Source: Saccharopolyspora kobensis
Lineage (GTDB): Bacteria > Actinomycetota > Actinomycetes > Mycobacteriales > Pseudonocardiaceae
DNA length: 64,000 nt
Direction of reading: 5' to 3'
Assembly (NCBI RefSeq): GCF_900108315.1
Contig: NZ_FNVB01000004.1
Span: 124,001 to 188,000 of the forward strand
Position numbers and translations under genes: made by a program. Positions 26,138 to 35,600 of the stretch are shown in pieces. The number at the start of each line of letters is the position of its first letter. Within the stretch, counting starts at the first letter, position 1. Below the pieces are notes generated by a model. That model was given only the letters and a program-made list of their open reading frames with translations. It did no database searches and was not told where the DNA came from.

Positions 26138-27091
26138 ATGACCTACCGCACCCGATTCCTGGCGGCTTCAGGAGCTTGGACGGTCGCCGTGGCCGCGGTG
26201 CTGCTGGCCGGGACGCTGGCCGTGCGGGACCGGGTGCCCGATCCGATGGCCTCGCACTGGGGAGCTTCGGGCGAACCCGACGGATCGATGTCGGTCACCG
26301 CTTCCACCTGGGTCGGCGTGGGATTGTGGCTGGTCATCGCGGTGGTCGGGGTGGCGATCGGGGTCAGCGGGTGGCGGCGACGGGCCAGCAGGGCAGCCGC
26401 GGTCGCGACCCTCGCCGGAGGTGCGGTCTTCTCCGCCGGTCTCCTGGCGTCGACGCTCTGGGCGAACCTCGACGCCGCCGAGTGGCAGCAGGCGAAGGCG
26501 CTGCCGTTCTGGCACGTGCTCCTGCTCCTCGCCGCCACCGCGCTGGCGGGCTGGCTCGGCTGGTTCACGGGCAACCGAGGCCCGGACGAGAGGGTGGAGC
26601 CGGCGGAGGGCGTCGCCGAGCTCAGGCTGAAGCCCGGGCAGCGCGCGGTGTGGGTGTCTTCGGTGCGGAACCGGCCGATGCAGGTCGTCGGCGTGGTCGC
26701 GCTGCTCGTCGGCGTCGCGCTGGTCGTGCTGCAACTCCCGATGGCGGCGGTGGCGCCGCTGCTGGCCGGGGTGCCGGTGATCGTCGTCGCCTCGGCGCGG
26801 GTGCAGGTGGACGAGAACGGCGTGCACGCCTCGTTCGGCCCGCTGCGCTGGCCTGTCCGGCGGATCCGGCTGGAGCAGATCGACAGCGCGCGGGTGGAGA
26901 CCCGGCGCGCGCTGGAGGTCGGCGGCTGGGGCTACCGGGTGCTGCCCACCAGCACCGCGATCATGCTCCGCGGCGGCGAATGCCTGGCCCTCCGGCTGAC
27001 CTCGGGCCGCAACTTCTACATCAGCGTCGACAACCCGGAGCGCGGTGCGGAACTGGTCAACGCGCTCATCACCGAACGTTCCGCGCTCTGA
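26138..27091 (+). CDS. DUF1648 (SdpI-like) multi-pass membrane protein
   Basis: A 317-aa protein with about six hydrophobic segments. The N-terminal half carries the DUF1648 motif (VRDRVPDPMASHWGASGEPDG, residues 28-49), also found in the SDP-toxin immunity protein SdpI. Two further helices near residues 182-220 precede a cytosolic PH-like end (RIRLEQIDSARVETRRALEVGG). The start has GGAGG 6 nt upstream. It is 37 nt from the GntR gene and probably under its control. The gene at 28038 is a paralogue of its N-terminal half. Role unknown; envelope defence or immunity is a guess from relatives. Confidence 0.78.
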   Translation: MTYRTRFLAASGAWTVAVAAVLLAGTLAVRDRVPDPMASHWGASGEPDGSMSVTASTWVGVGLWLVIAVVGVAIGVSGWRRRASRAAAVATLAGGAVFSAGLLASTLWANLDAAEWQQAKALPFWHVLLLLAATALAGWLGWFTGNRGPDERVEPAEGVAELRLKPGQRAVWVSSVRNRPMQVVGVVALLVGVALVVLQLPMAAVAPLLAGVPVIVVASARVQVDENGVHASFGPLRWPVRRIRLEQIDSARVETRRALEVGGWGYRVLPTSTAIMLRGGECLALRLTSGRNFYISVDNPERGAELVNALITERSAL

Positions 27092-27100
27092 GGGGGAACC

Positions 27101-27985
27101 GTGAACCGTCGTGATCTGTGGGTGTTCCTGGCCGTCGCGCTGGGTGGCGCGTGGCTGATCGCCGCGCCGCTGTGGCTCGGCCTCACCACTTCGTTCGTGC
27201 TCATCGCCTCCGCGATGATGTTCACGCCCGCGCTGGGCGTGCTCGCGGTGCGGCTGGTGGACCGCCGGACGCCGGCCCGCGAGTGGGCGCGGGAGACCGG
27301 CCTGACCTTCGGCCCGCGCCCGAAGCGGACCGTCGTGCTGCTGCTGGCGGCGTGGTTCGGCACCGTCCTGTTCAGCGCGGTGGCCGTCGCGGTGAGCGCG
27401 GCGCTCGGTCTGCTGGTGCTCGACCTGGAGGAGTTCAGCCTGTTCGCCGCGGCGGTGGGCGAGCTGGGCGCGCCGGTCGGCGTCGGGTCGGTGGTGGCGA
27501 TCCAGCTGGTGGCGATGGCCCTGATCGCCCCGCTGATCAACTCCGCGCTGGCCTTCGGCGAGGAGTGGGGCTGGCGGGGCTGGCTGCTGCCCCGGCTGGC
27601 CGAGCGCGGGGTGTGGCCCGCGCTGCTGATCTCCGGGGCGATCTGGGGCGTGTGGCACGCGCCGCTGACCCTGCTCGGCTACAACTACGCGAATCTCGGC
27701 CCGTGGGCGGCGCTGGTGTTCACCGGCACCTGCGTGCTCCTCGGAATCCTGCTGGGCTGGCTGCGGCTGCGCTCGGGCAGCGTGTGGCCCGCGGTCCTGG
27801 CGCACGGGGCGATCAACGCATCGGCCGGGCTGCCGATGTTGCTGGGCTCGGCCGCGGCGCCGCCGAACCTGGTGTTCGTCGGGATGACCGGCCTGGTCGG
27901 GTGGGTGCTGATGGCGCTGCTGGCCGCGGTGCTGCTCCGGCGGTGGCCGGTCGCGGCGCGATCCGAGCCGGTCGCGGTGGCCTGA
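27101..27985 (+). CDS. CPBP-family intramembrane metalloprotease
   Basis: A 294-aa polytopic membrane protein of the CPBP (CAAX protease/bacteriocin-processing, Abi) family. All catalytic motifs are present: EEWGWRGWLLP (EExxxR, about residue 150), GVWHAPL (about 186) and LAHGAINAS (about 231). The GTG start lies 9 nt after the previous stop with AGGGGGA. Family members process prenyl proteins or confer bacteriocin immunity. Being in a row with SdpI-like proteins suggests a defence or envelope-stress module. Confidence 0.88.
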   Translation: MNRRDLWVFLAVALGGAWLIAAPLWLGLTTSFVLIASAMMFTPALGVLAVRLVDRRTPAREWARETGLTFGPRPKRTVVLLLAAWFGTVLFSAVAVAVSAALGLLVLDLEEFSLFAAAVGELGAPVGVGSVVAIQLVAMALIAPLINSALAFGEEWGWRGWLLPRLAERGVWPALLISGAIWGVWHAPLTLLGYNYANLGPWAALVFTGTCVLLGILLGWLRLRSGSVWPAVLAHGAINASAGLPMLLGSAAAPPNLVFVGMTGLVGWVLMALLAAVLLRRWPVAARSEPVAVA

Positions 27986-28037
27986 CCTGGGCACACGGTA
28001 CTGTCGACACCGGTCGTCGAGTCGCGCGGGAGGCGGC

Positions 28038-28520
28038 GTGGGTGTCCGGAGGCGGTACCTCTGGTTCGTGGGTGGCTGGACGCTGCTCGTCGCGCTGCTG
28101 ATGATCGCGATCCCGCTGGCGCTGAGCTCCCGGCTGCCCGACCCGATCACCGTCGAGTGGACGTTCTCCGGAGCGCCGGACGATTCGAGCCCGCTGCGCG
28201 ACTTCGTGTTCGGCCAGCTCGTGTGGTGGCTGGTGGTCGCCGCGGTCTGGAGCGTCTTCGGGCTCGGCGGCGTGCTGAAGCGCCGCGGGCTGGCGTGGGC
28301 CGGGGCGGCGCTGGGCGTGTTCGGCTCGACGCTGCTCGGCACCGTGGTGCTGACCACGCTGGCCAACCTGGACGCCCCGAGCTACCGGGACGCCGTGGAC
28401 CCGCCGGGGTCCGGCTGGCTGCTGCTGGCCGGTGCCCTCGCGGGATGGCTGGGCTGGCGGCTGGGCAGCCGCGGCGCGGAGGCGCCACCGACTGATCGCG
28501 GCGTCGGTGCGGTCCGCTAA
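28038..28520 (+). CDS. Short DUF1648-like membrane protein
   Basis: A 160-aa protein with about four transmembrane segments. It has the same motif as the gene at 26138 (SSRLPDPITVEWTFSGAPDD against VRDRVPDPMASHWGASGEPD) and a similar helix order, so it is a truncated paralogue or half-size homologue. The GTG at 28038 has GGGAGG 5 nt upstream. It is probably the last gene of the GntR-controlled run. Confidence 0.75.
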   Translation: MGVRRRYLWFVGGWTLLVALLMIAIPLALSSRLPDPITVEWTFSGAPDDSSPLRDFVFGQLVWWLVVAAVWSVFGLGGVLKRRGLAWAGAALGVFGSTLLGTVVLTTLANLDAPSYRDAVDPPGSGWLLLAGALAGWLGWRLGSRGAEAPPTDRGVGAVR

Positions 28521-28572
28521 CTTGCGGAGTGCCCGAGGGATTGCCTGGCACTCGTTCTGCGCGGCGGTGCGA

Positions 28573-28716
28573 GTGGCGGAACCTCAGCGCGGGCCTGGAC
28601 TCCGGGTGCCCTGACTACCAATGGACAACGTCAGGGCCGTCCTCGCCAGGCGAACGCTGAGAACCCGCGGCGGTGCCGGTTGCGAGGGCGGGCCGAGCGG
28701 CTTCGCCGCTTCAAAG
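28573..28716 (+). repeat. Dispersed hairpin element, best-preserved copy E
   Basis: Flank GTGGCGGAAC; arm CTCAGCG ... GCCTGG (28583-28598) with CCAGGC ... CGCTGAG (28646-28661); apical stem GCCCTGAC (28608-28615) with GTCAGGGC (28630-28637); then AACCCGCGGCGGTGC and the 3' module GGGCCGAGCGGCTTCGCCGCTTCAAAGG. It lies between the DUF1648 gene and recG, ending about 50 nt before the recG start. Confidence 0.85.
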
Positions 28717-28767
28717 GACGAAGACCGGGACCAGGTTCGAAGACAGGCTCTTGGCGGAGGACCAGCA

Positions 28768-31005
28768 GTGACCACATTGGACGCGAAGCTCGACCGGGTG
28801 CTCGGCGCCAAGTCGGCCAAGGCGCTCGACTCGGCGCTGGGCCTGGAGACCGTCGGCGACCTGCTGCGCCACTACCCGCGCCGCTACGCCGAGCGCGGCG
28901 AGCTCACCGCCATCGCGGGGCTGGAGATCGGCGAGCACGCCACCGTGCTGGCGAAGGTCGAGCGGGTCACCAAGCGCACCATGAAGTCCCGCCGCGGCAC
29001 CATCGTCGAGGCCCGCATCACCGATGGTCACCGGTCGCTGAGCTGCACCTTCTTCAACCAGGCCTGGCGGGAGCGGGAGCTGCTGGTGGGCCGCCGCGGG
29101 ATGTTCGCGGGCAAGGTCACCTCCTACCACCAGCAGCTGCAGCTCGCGCACCCCGAGTACCAGCTGTTCGACGACGAGGCGACCGATCTCGGCTCGGCCG
29201 CCGAGGAGTTCGCCTCCGCGCTGATCCCGGTCTACCCGTCGGCGCAGGGCCTGCCGTCGTGGTCGCTCGCGCAGTGCGTGTCGCAGGTGCTCGACGTCTG
29301 GGACGGCACCGACGACCCGCTGCCCGCGGAGCTGCGCGACCGGCTGGGCCTGGCCGATCTGGAGTCGGCGCTGCGCAAGATCCACCGCCCGAAGACCTTC
29401 GCCGACGTGGCGAAGGCGCAGGACCGGTTGAAGTGGGACGAGGCCCTGTCGGTGCAGCTGGTGCTGGCCCAGCTGCGCGGATCGACCAAGGCGCACCCGG
29501 CACCGGTCTGCCCGCGCCGCGACGACGGCGTGCTGGCCGCCTTCGACCGGCGGCTGCCCTTCGAGCTGACCAAGGGGCAGCAGGAGATCGGCGAGCAGGT
29601 CGCCGCCGATCTGACCGTCGAGCACCCGATGAACCGCCTGGTGCAGGGCGAGGTCGGCAGCGGCAAGACGATCGTGGCGCTGCGCGCGATGCTGCAGGTG
29701 GTCGACGCGGGCAGGCAGGCGGCGATGCTCGCCCCGACCGAGGTGCTGGCCGCGCAGCACGCCCGCTCGCTGCGGGAACTGCTCGGCGATCTGGCCATGG
29801 CCGGCGAGCTCGGCGCGGACGAGAAGGCCACCCGCGTCACGCTGCTGACCGGATCGCTCGGTGCGGCGCAGCGCAAGAAGGCGCTGCTGGAGGCGGCTTC
29901 CGGTGAAGCCGGGATCGTGGTCGGCACGCACGCGCTGATCCAGGACCGCGTCTCGTTCGCCGACCTGGGCCTGGTGGTGGTCGACGAGCAGCACCGGTTC
30001 GGCGTGGAGCAGCGCGACGCCCTGCGCGCCCGCGGCGGCGAGGAGTCTTCACCGCACGTGCTGGTGATGACCGCGACGCCCATCCCGCGCACCGTGGCGA
30101 TGACCGTCTACGGCGATCTGGAGACCTCGGCGCTGCGGGAACTCCCGCAGGGCCGCTCGCCGATCAGCACCAGCGTGGTGCCGGTGGCGGAGAAGCCGAC
30201 CTGGCTGGACCGGGCCTGGGCGCGCATCCACGAGGAGGTCGCGGCCGGGCACCAGGTGTACGTGGTGTGCCCGCGCATCGGCGACGACGAGGAGACCTCG
30301 GGCAAGGGCAAGAAGAAGGCCCGCAAGACCGCGGTGGACGACAGCGACGAGGGCGGCGAGGAGCCGCCGCCGGAGGACGGCGAGGAGCGCCGCCCGCCGC
30401 TGGCGGTGCTCGACGTGGCCGAGAAGCTCGCGGCCGGGCCGCTTTCGGGCCTGCGGCTGGGAATCCTGCACGGGCGGCTGCCCGCCGACGACAAGGACGC
30501 CGTGATGCGCGCCTTCGCCGCGGGCGAGGTGGACGTGCTGGTGGCGACCACGGTCGTCGAGGTCGGCGTGAACGTCCCGAACGCCACGGTGATGGTGATC
30601 ATGGACGCGGACCGGTTCGGCGTCAGCCAGCTGCACCAGCTGCGCGGCCGCGTCGGCCGGGGCAGCGCGCCGGGCCTGTGCCTGCTGGTCACCGAGGCGA
30701 TGGGCGGCACCACCACGCGCGAGCGGCTGGACGCGGTCGCCTCCACCACCGACGGCTTCGAACTGGCCCGCCTGGACCTGGAACTGCGCCGCGAGGGCGA
30801 CGTCCTCGGCGCGGCCCAGTCCGGCCGGAAGTCGGGCCTGAAGATGCTCTCCCTGCTCCGCGACGAGGACGTGATCGCCCAGGCCCGCGAAGAAGCGGCC
30901 CAGGTCGTCGCCGCGGACCCGACCCTCGCCGACCACCCGGGCCTGGCCCGGATGGTGGCCGAGGTGGTGGACGCGGAACGAGCGGAGTACCTGGAGAAGT
31001 CCTGA
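28768..31005 (+). CDS. recG: ATP-dependent DNA helicase RecG
   Basis: RecG (745 aa) remodels stalled replication forks and Holliday junctions. The N-terminal wedge domain is followed by the helicase core: Walker A GEVGSGKTIVALRAML (about residues 292-307), Walker B/DEQH VVVDEQHRFGV, TATPIPRTVAMTVYGD, and the C-terminal VATTVVEVGVNVPNATVM and QLRGRVGRG. The GTG at 28768 has GGCGGAGG upstream; the frame continuing back to 28621 is repeat DNA. Residues about 508-545 are a Lys-rich then Glu/Asp-rich insertion that is not part of the conserved fold. Confidence 0.95.
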   Translation: MTTLDAKLDRVLGAKSAKALDSALGLETVGDLLRHYPRRYAERGELTAIAGLEIGEHATVLAKVERVTKRTMKSRRGTIVEARITDGHRSLSCTFFNQAWRERELLVGRRGMFAGKVTSYHQQLQLAHPEYQLFDDEATDLGSAAEEFASALIPVYPSAQGLPSWSLAQCVSQVLDVWDGTDDPLPAELRDRLGLADLESALRKIHRPKTFADVAKAQDRLKWDEALSVQLVLAQLRGSTKAHPAPVCPRRDDGVLAAFDRRLPFELTKGQQEIGEQVAADLTVEHPMNRLVQGEVGSGKTIVALRAMLQVVDAGRQAAMLAPTEVLAAQHARSLRELLGDLAMAGELGADEKATRVTLLTGSLGAAQRKKALLEAASGEAGIVVGTHALIQDRVSFADLGLVVVDEQHRFGVEQRDALRARGGEESSPHVLVMTATPIPRTVAMTVYGDLETSALRELPQGRSPISTSVVPVAEKPTWLDRAWARIHEEVAAGHQVYVVCPRIGDDEETSGKGKKKARKTAVDDSDEGGEEPPPEDGEERRPPLAVLDVAEKLAAGPLSGLRLGILHGRLPADDKDAVMRAFAAGEVDVLVATTVVEVGVNVPNATVMVIMDADRFGVSQLHQLRGRVGRGSAPGLCLLVTEAMGGTTTRERLDAVASTTDGFELARLDLELRREGDVLGAAQSGRKSGLKMLSLLRDEDVIAQAREEAAQVVAADPTLADHPGLARMVAEVVDAERAEYLEKS

Positions 31006-31093
31006 CCTCGGTGCGTGTCCGCGATTTCGCGCGAGAGCGCCCCATGCGCACGCGGCGGAGCGCCAGCGGTGCTGCTTCCCGGAAGGCGCCGGT

Positions 31094-32314
31094 TCAGGGC
31101 GTCAGGTGGACCGGTAGTTCTCGGTGCCCGTTGGACATCAGCGAACCCATCGGTCGCAGCTCGGTCACCGGCACCGCCAGCGACATGTCCGGGAAGCGGG
31201 CGAAGAGCCCTGGGAGGGCGATTTCGGCTTCGAGGCGCGCCAGGGGCGCGCCGAGGCAGAAGTGGACGCCGTGGCCGAACGACAGGTGTTCCTTGTTCTC
31301 GCGGGTGATGTCGAAGCGGTCGGCCTCGGGGTGGCGCGGGTCGCGGCCCGCCGCCGCGTAGGCCGCCAGGATCGGTTCGCCGCGGCGGATCGTCAGGCCG
31401 TCCAGCTTTATGTCCTCGACCGCGTAGCGCAGCGGGAGGTTGGACACCGGCGGTTGCCAGCGCAGCGTCTCCTCGATCACGTCGTGCCACGAGTTCTGCC
31501 CGGCCAGCACCCGGTCGAGCTGGTCGCGGTGGGTGAGCAGGGCCGTGATCGCGTGGTCGAGCAGGTTGACGGTCGTCTCGTGCCCGGCGCCCAGCAGCAG
31601 GAAGATCGTGCCGGTCAGCTCGGCCTCGCTCAGCCGGGAGTCGTTCTCGTCCCGCACCGCGAGCATCGCGCTGGCCAGGTCGTCGCCGGGTTCGCGGCGC
31701 TTGGCCTCGACCAGCTCGCCGAACAGCTGGTGTGCTTCCAGCATGCCCGCCGCCGCCACGCCGGGTTCCGCGGTGGTGTCGAAGACCGTGTCGACGATCC
31801 GCCGCAGCTGCGCGCGGGAACCGTCGTCGGGGAACCCGACCAGCCGGCAGATGACGTCGATCGGCAGCGAGTACGCGTACCGCTCGCGGAGGTCGACCGG
31901 GGGACCGCCCGCGTCGGCGGCGAGGTCGTCGAGCAGTTCGGCGACGATGCTCTCGATCTCCGGTCGCAGCGCCGCGATGCGGCGCATGGTGAACGCGCCG
32001 GAGACCAGCGAGCGCAGCCTGCGGTGCTCCGGGCCGTAAGCGGTGAACATGTTCTCCACCGCCACCCAGCTCACCAGCGGCCAGTCGGGCGGGATCTCGC
32101 CCGCGATCCACGCGGGCCAGTGCTGCCGCGGGTCCTTCGACACCCGCGGATCGGTGAGCAGGCGGCGCAGCAGGTCGGGGTCGGTGACCGCCCAGGCGGT
32201 GACCCGCCCGGGGAGTTCGACCGGGGTGGCCGGGCCGCGCTCGCGCAGGGCGGTGGCTTCGCCGTGGACGTCGGTGGCGTCGGGGTCGAGGACGTAGGGG
32301 TTCGGGAGTGGCAT
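31094..32314 (-). CDS. Cytochrome P450
   Basis: A soluble bacterial P450 of 406 aa. The oxygen-binding I-helix (LLLGAGHETTVN), the K-helix ExxR (EETLRW) and the heme loop FGHGVHFCLG with the thiolate ligand at about C353 are all present. N-terminal PLPNPYVLDPDA and the WPLVSWVAVENMFTAYGPEHRRLR region resemble CYP105/107-like actinomycete enzymes. The ATG at 32314 has GGGGAG about 5 nt upstream. No ferredoxin gene is adjacent, and neighbours do not form a biosynthetic cluster. Substrate unknown. Confidence 0.92.
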   Translation of the reverse strand: MPLPNPYVLDPDATDVHGEATALRERGPATPVELPGRVTAWAVTDPDLLRRLLTDPRVSKDPRQHWPAWIAGEIPPDWPLVSWVAVENMFTAYGPEHRRLRSLVSGAFTMRRIAALRPEIESIVAELLDDLAADAGGPPVDLRERYAYSLPIDVICRLVGFPDDGSRAQLRRIVDTVFDTTAEPGVAAAGMLEAHQLFGELVEAKRREPGDDLASAMLAVRDENDSRLSEAELTGTIFLLLGAGHETTVNLLDHAITALLTHRDQLDRVLAGQNSWHDVIEETLRWQPPVSNLPLRYAVEDIKLDGLTIRRGEPILAAYAAAGRDPRHPEADRFDITRENKEHLSFGHGVHFCLGAPLARLEAEIALPGLFARFPDMSLAVPVTELRPMGSLMSNGHRELPVHLTP

Positions 32315-32624
32315 CGGGGCTCCCCGTGTCGCGCAGGGCGAACTTCCGTCCGGACCACGGTCCTGCGGTTCGCGGCGGGCCGTCCAGCCGCCGATCGGGG
32401 ACGATCGGTGCGACGCCATGGCTGGGCCGCGAGTAAGTGATCGAAAATTGCATGAAGTGAAATTATCTCGGTTTTTCTTTTGGTCCAGACCTTGTGAGAT
32501 CTTGAGGTTTGGGCAGGTCATGGAGCTATCGAGGTGTCCATCACTCGGGAGGTTCTCCCGGAAGAGGGAATTTTCGCGGTACTGTGCTGTGCACTGACCG
32601 ACACCCGCCAACCGAGGAGCCGGT
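32315..32624. other. 310-nt divergent promoter region with AT-rich patch
   Basis: Between the P450 and pyc start codons. Positions 32440-32515 are strikingly AT-rich for this genome. A TACTGT (32580-32585) could be the pyc -10, giving a leader of about 35 nt. A small hairpin, GGGAGGTTCTCCCGG, lies at 32547-32561. No gene is supported. Confidence 0.5.
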
Positions 32625-35600
32625 ATGTTCCGCAAGGTTCTCGTAGCGAACCGCGGTGAGATTGCGATCCGCGCGTTCCGCGCCGCTTACGAGCTGGGTG
32701 CGGGCACCGTGGCGGTGTTCCCGCACGAAGACCGCAATTCGCTGCACCGCTTGAAAGCCGACGAGTCCTACGAGATCGGCGAGCCAGGGCACCCGGTCCG
32801 CGCCTACCTCTCCGTCGAGGAGATCATCAAGGCCGCGCGGCAGGCGGGCGCCGACGCCGTCTACCCCGGTTACGGGTTCCTGTCGGAGAACCCCGAACTG
32901 GCCCGGGCGTGCCGGGAAGCCGGGATCACCTTCGTCGGCCCCGGCCACGAGATCCTGCAGATGACCGGCAACAAGGCGACCGCGGTCGCCGCCGCCCGCG
33001 AGGCCGGGGTGCCGGTGCTGGACTCCTCGTCGCCGTCGCGCGACATCGACGAGCTGCTGTCCGCCGCCGAGGAGATGACCTTCCCGGTGTTCGTCAAGGC
33101 CGTCGCCGGCGGTGGCGGGCGCGGCATGCGCCGCGTCGACGAGCTCGGCGGGCTGCGCGAGGCGCTGGAAGCCGCGATGCGCGAAGCGGAATCGGCCTTC
33201 GGCGACCCGACGGTGTTCCTGGAGCAGGCGGTCATCAACCCGCGCCACATCGAGGTGCAGATCCTCGCCGACGCCGCGGGCAACGTGATCCACCTCTACG
33301 AGCGGGACTGCTCGGTGCAGCGCCGCCACCAGAAGGTCATCGAGATCGCCCCGGCCCCCAACCTCGACCCGCAGCTGCGGGAGCGGATCTGCGCCGACGC
33401 GGTCGCCTTCGCCCGCAAGATCGGCTACGTCAACGCGGGCACCGTGGAGTTCCTGGTCGACGAGCAGGGCCGCCACGTGTTCATCGAGATGAACCCGCGC
33501 ATCCAGGTCGAGCACACGGTCACCGAGGAGGTCACCGACGCCGACCTGGTGCAGTCGCAGCTGCGCATCGCGGCGGGCGAGACGCTGGAAGACCTCGGCA
33601 TGACCCAGGACGCGATCCGGCTGCGCGGCGCCGCCCTGCAGTGCCGCATCACCACCGAGGACCCGGCCAACGGATTCCGCCCGGACACCGGCATGATCAG
33701 CGCCTACCGCTCGCCGGGCGGGGCGGGCATCCGGCTCGACGGCGGCACCGCCTTCGCGGGTACCAGCGTCAGCGCGCACTTCGACTCGATGCTGGTCAAG
33801 CTCTCCTGCCGGGGCCGCGACTTCGCCACCGCGGTCGGGCGGGCGCGGCGCGCCGTAGCCGAGTTCCGCATCCGCGGGGTCTCCACGAACATCCCGTTCC
33901 TGCAGGCCGTGCTGGACGACCCTGACTTCGCCGCGGGCAAGGTCACCACCTCGTTCATCGGCGAGCGCCCGCACCTGCTGACCGCCCGGCACTCCGCCGA
34001 CCGCGGCACCAGGCTGCTCAACTACCTCGCCGACGTCACCGTCAACCGCCCCAACGGCCCGCGCCCGACCACCCCGGACCCGGTGTTCAAGCTGCCCGCC
34101 ACCGACCTGTCGGTGCCGCCGCCCGCCGGTTCCAAGCAGAAGCTGGTCGAGCTCGGCCCGGAGGGCTTCGCGAGCTGGCTGCGCGAGTCCAAGGCCCTCG
34201 GCGTGACCGACACGACCTTCCGCGACGCCCACCAGTCGCTGCTGGCCACCCGGGTGCGCAGCAAGGACCTGCTCGCCATCGCGCCGCACGTGGCGCGGAT
34301 GACGCCGGAGCTGCTGTCCCTGGAGTGCTGGGGCGGCGCGACCTACGACGTGGCGCTGCGGTTCCTCGCCGAGGACCCGTGGGAGCGGCTGGCCAAGCTC
34401 CGCGAGGCGGTGCCCAACATCTGCCTGCAGATGCTGCTGCGCGGCCGCAACACCGTCGGCTACACGCCCTACCCGACCGAGGTGACCGAGCACTTCGTGC
34501 AGGAGGCCACCGACACCGGCATCGACATCTTCCGGATCTTCGACGCGCTCAACGACGTCGAGCAGATGCGCCCGGCGATCGAGGCGGTGCGGGCCACCGG
34601 GAGGTCGGTCGCCGAGGTGGCGCTGTGCTACACCGCCGACCTGTCCGACCCGGACGAGAAGCTCTACACGCTGGACTACTACCTGCGGCTGGCCGAGCAG
34701 ATCGTGGACGCCGGTGCGCACGTGCTGGCCATCAAGGACATGGCCGGGCTGCTGCGCGCGCCCGCCGCGGCGAAGCTGGTGACCGCGCTGCGCCGGGAGT
34801 TCGACCTGCCGGTGCACCTGCACACCCACGACACGCCGGGCGGTCAGCTGGCCACCTACCTGGCGGCGGTGCAGGCGGGCGCGGACGCGGTGGACGCCGC
34901 GACCGCGTCGATGTCGGGCACCACCTCGCAGCCCGCGCTGTCCTCGGTGGTCGCCGCCACCGACTACACCGAGCAGGCCACCGGGCTGGACCTGCAGGCG
35001 GTGTGCGACATGGAGCCGTACTGGGAGTCGGTGCGCAAGATCTACCAGCCGTTCGAGGCGGGGCTGGCCTCGCCCACCGGCCGGGTGTACAAGCACGAGA
35101 TCCCCGGCGGTCAGCTGTCCAACCTGCGCACCCAGGCCGTGGCGCTCGGCCTCGGCGACAAGTTCGAGGAGATCGAGGCGATGTACGCCGCGGCCGACCG
35201 GATCCTGGGCAGGCTGGTGAAGGTCACGCCGTCGTCGAAGGTGGTCGGAGACCTGGCGCTGCACCTGGTCGGCGCGGGCGTGGACCCGGCGGACTTCGAG
35301 AGCGACCCGCGCAAGTTCGACATCCCGGACTCGGTGATCGGGTTCCTGCAGGGCGAGCTCGGTGAGCCGCCCGCGGGCTGGCCGGAGCCGTTCCGCACCC
35401 GCGCGCTGGAGGGACGCACCGCGGTCCGCCGCGTCGCGGAACTGTCCGAAGAGGACCGCAACGGGCTGGCCACCGACCGCCGCAGCACGCTGAACCGGCT
35501 GCTGTTCGCCAAGCCCACCAAGGAGTTCACCGAGCACCGCGAGGCCTACGGCGACACCTCCCTGCTGCGCAGCAAGGACTTCTTCTACGGCCTGCGGCCG

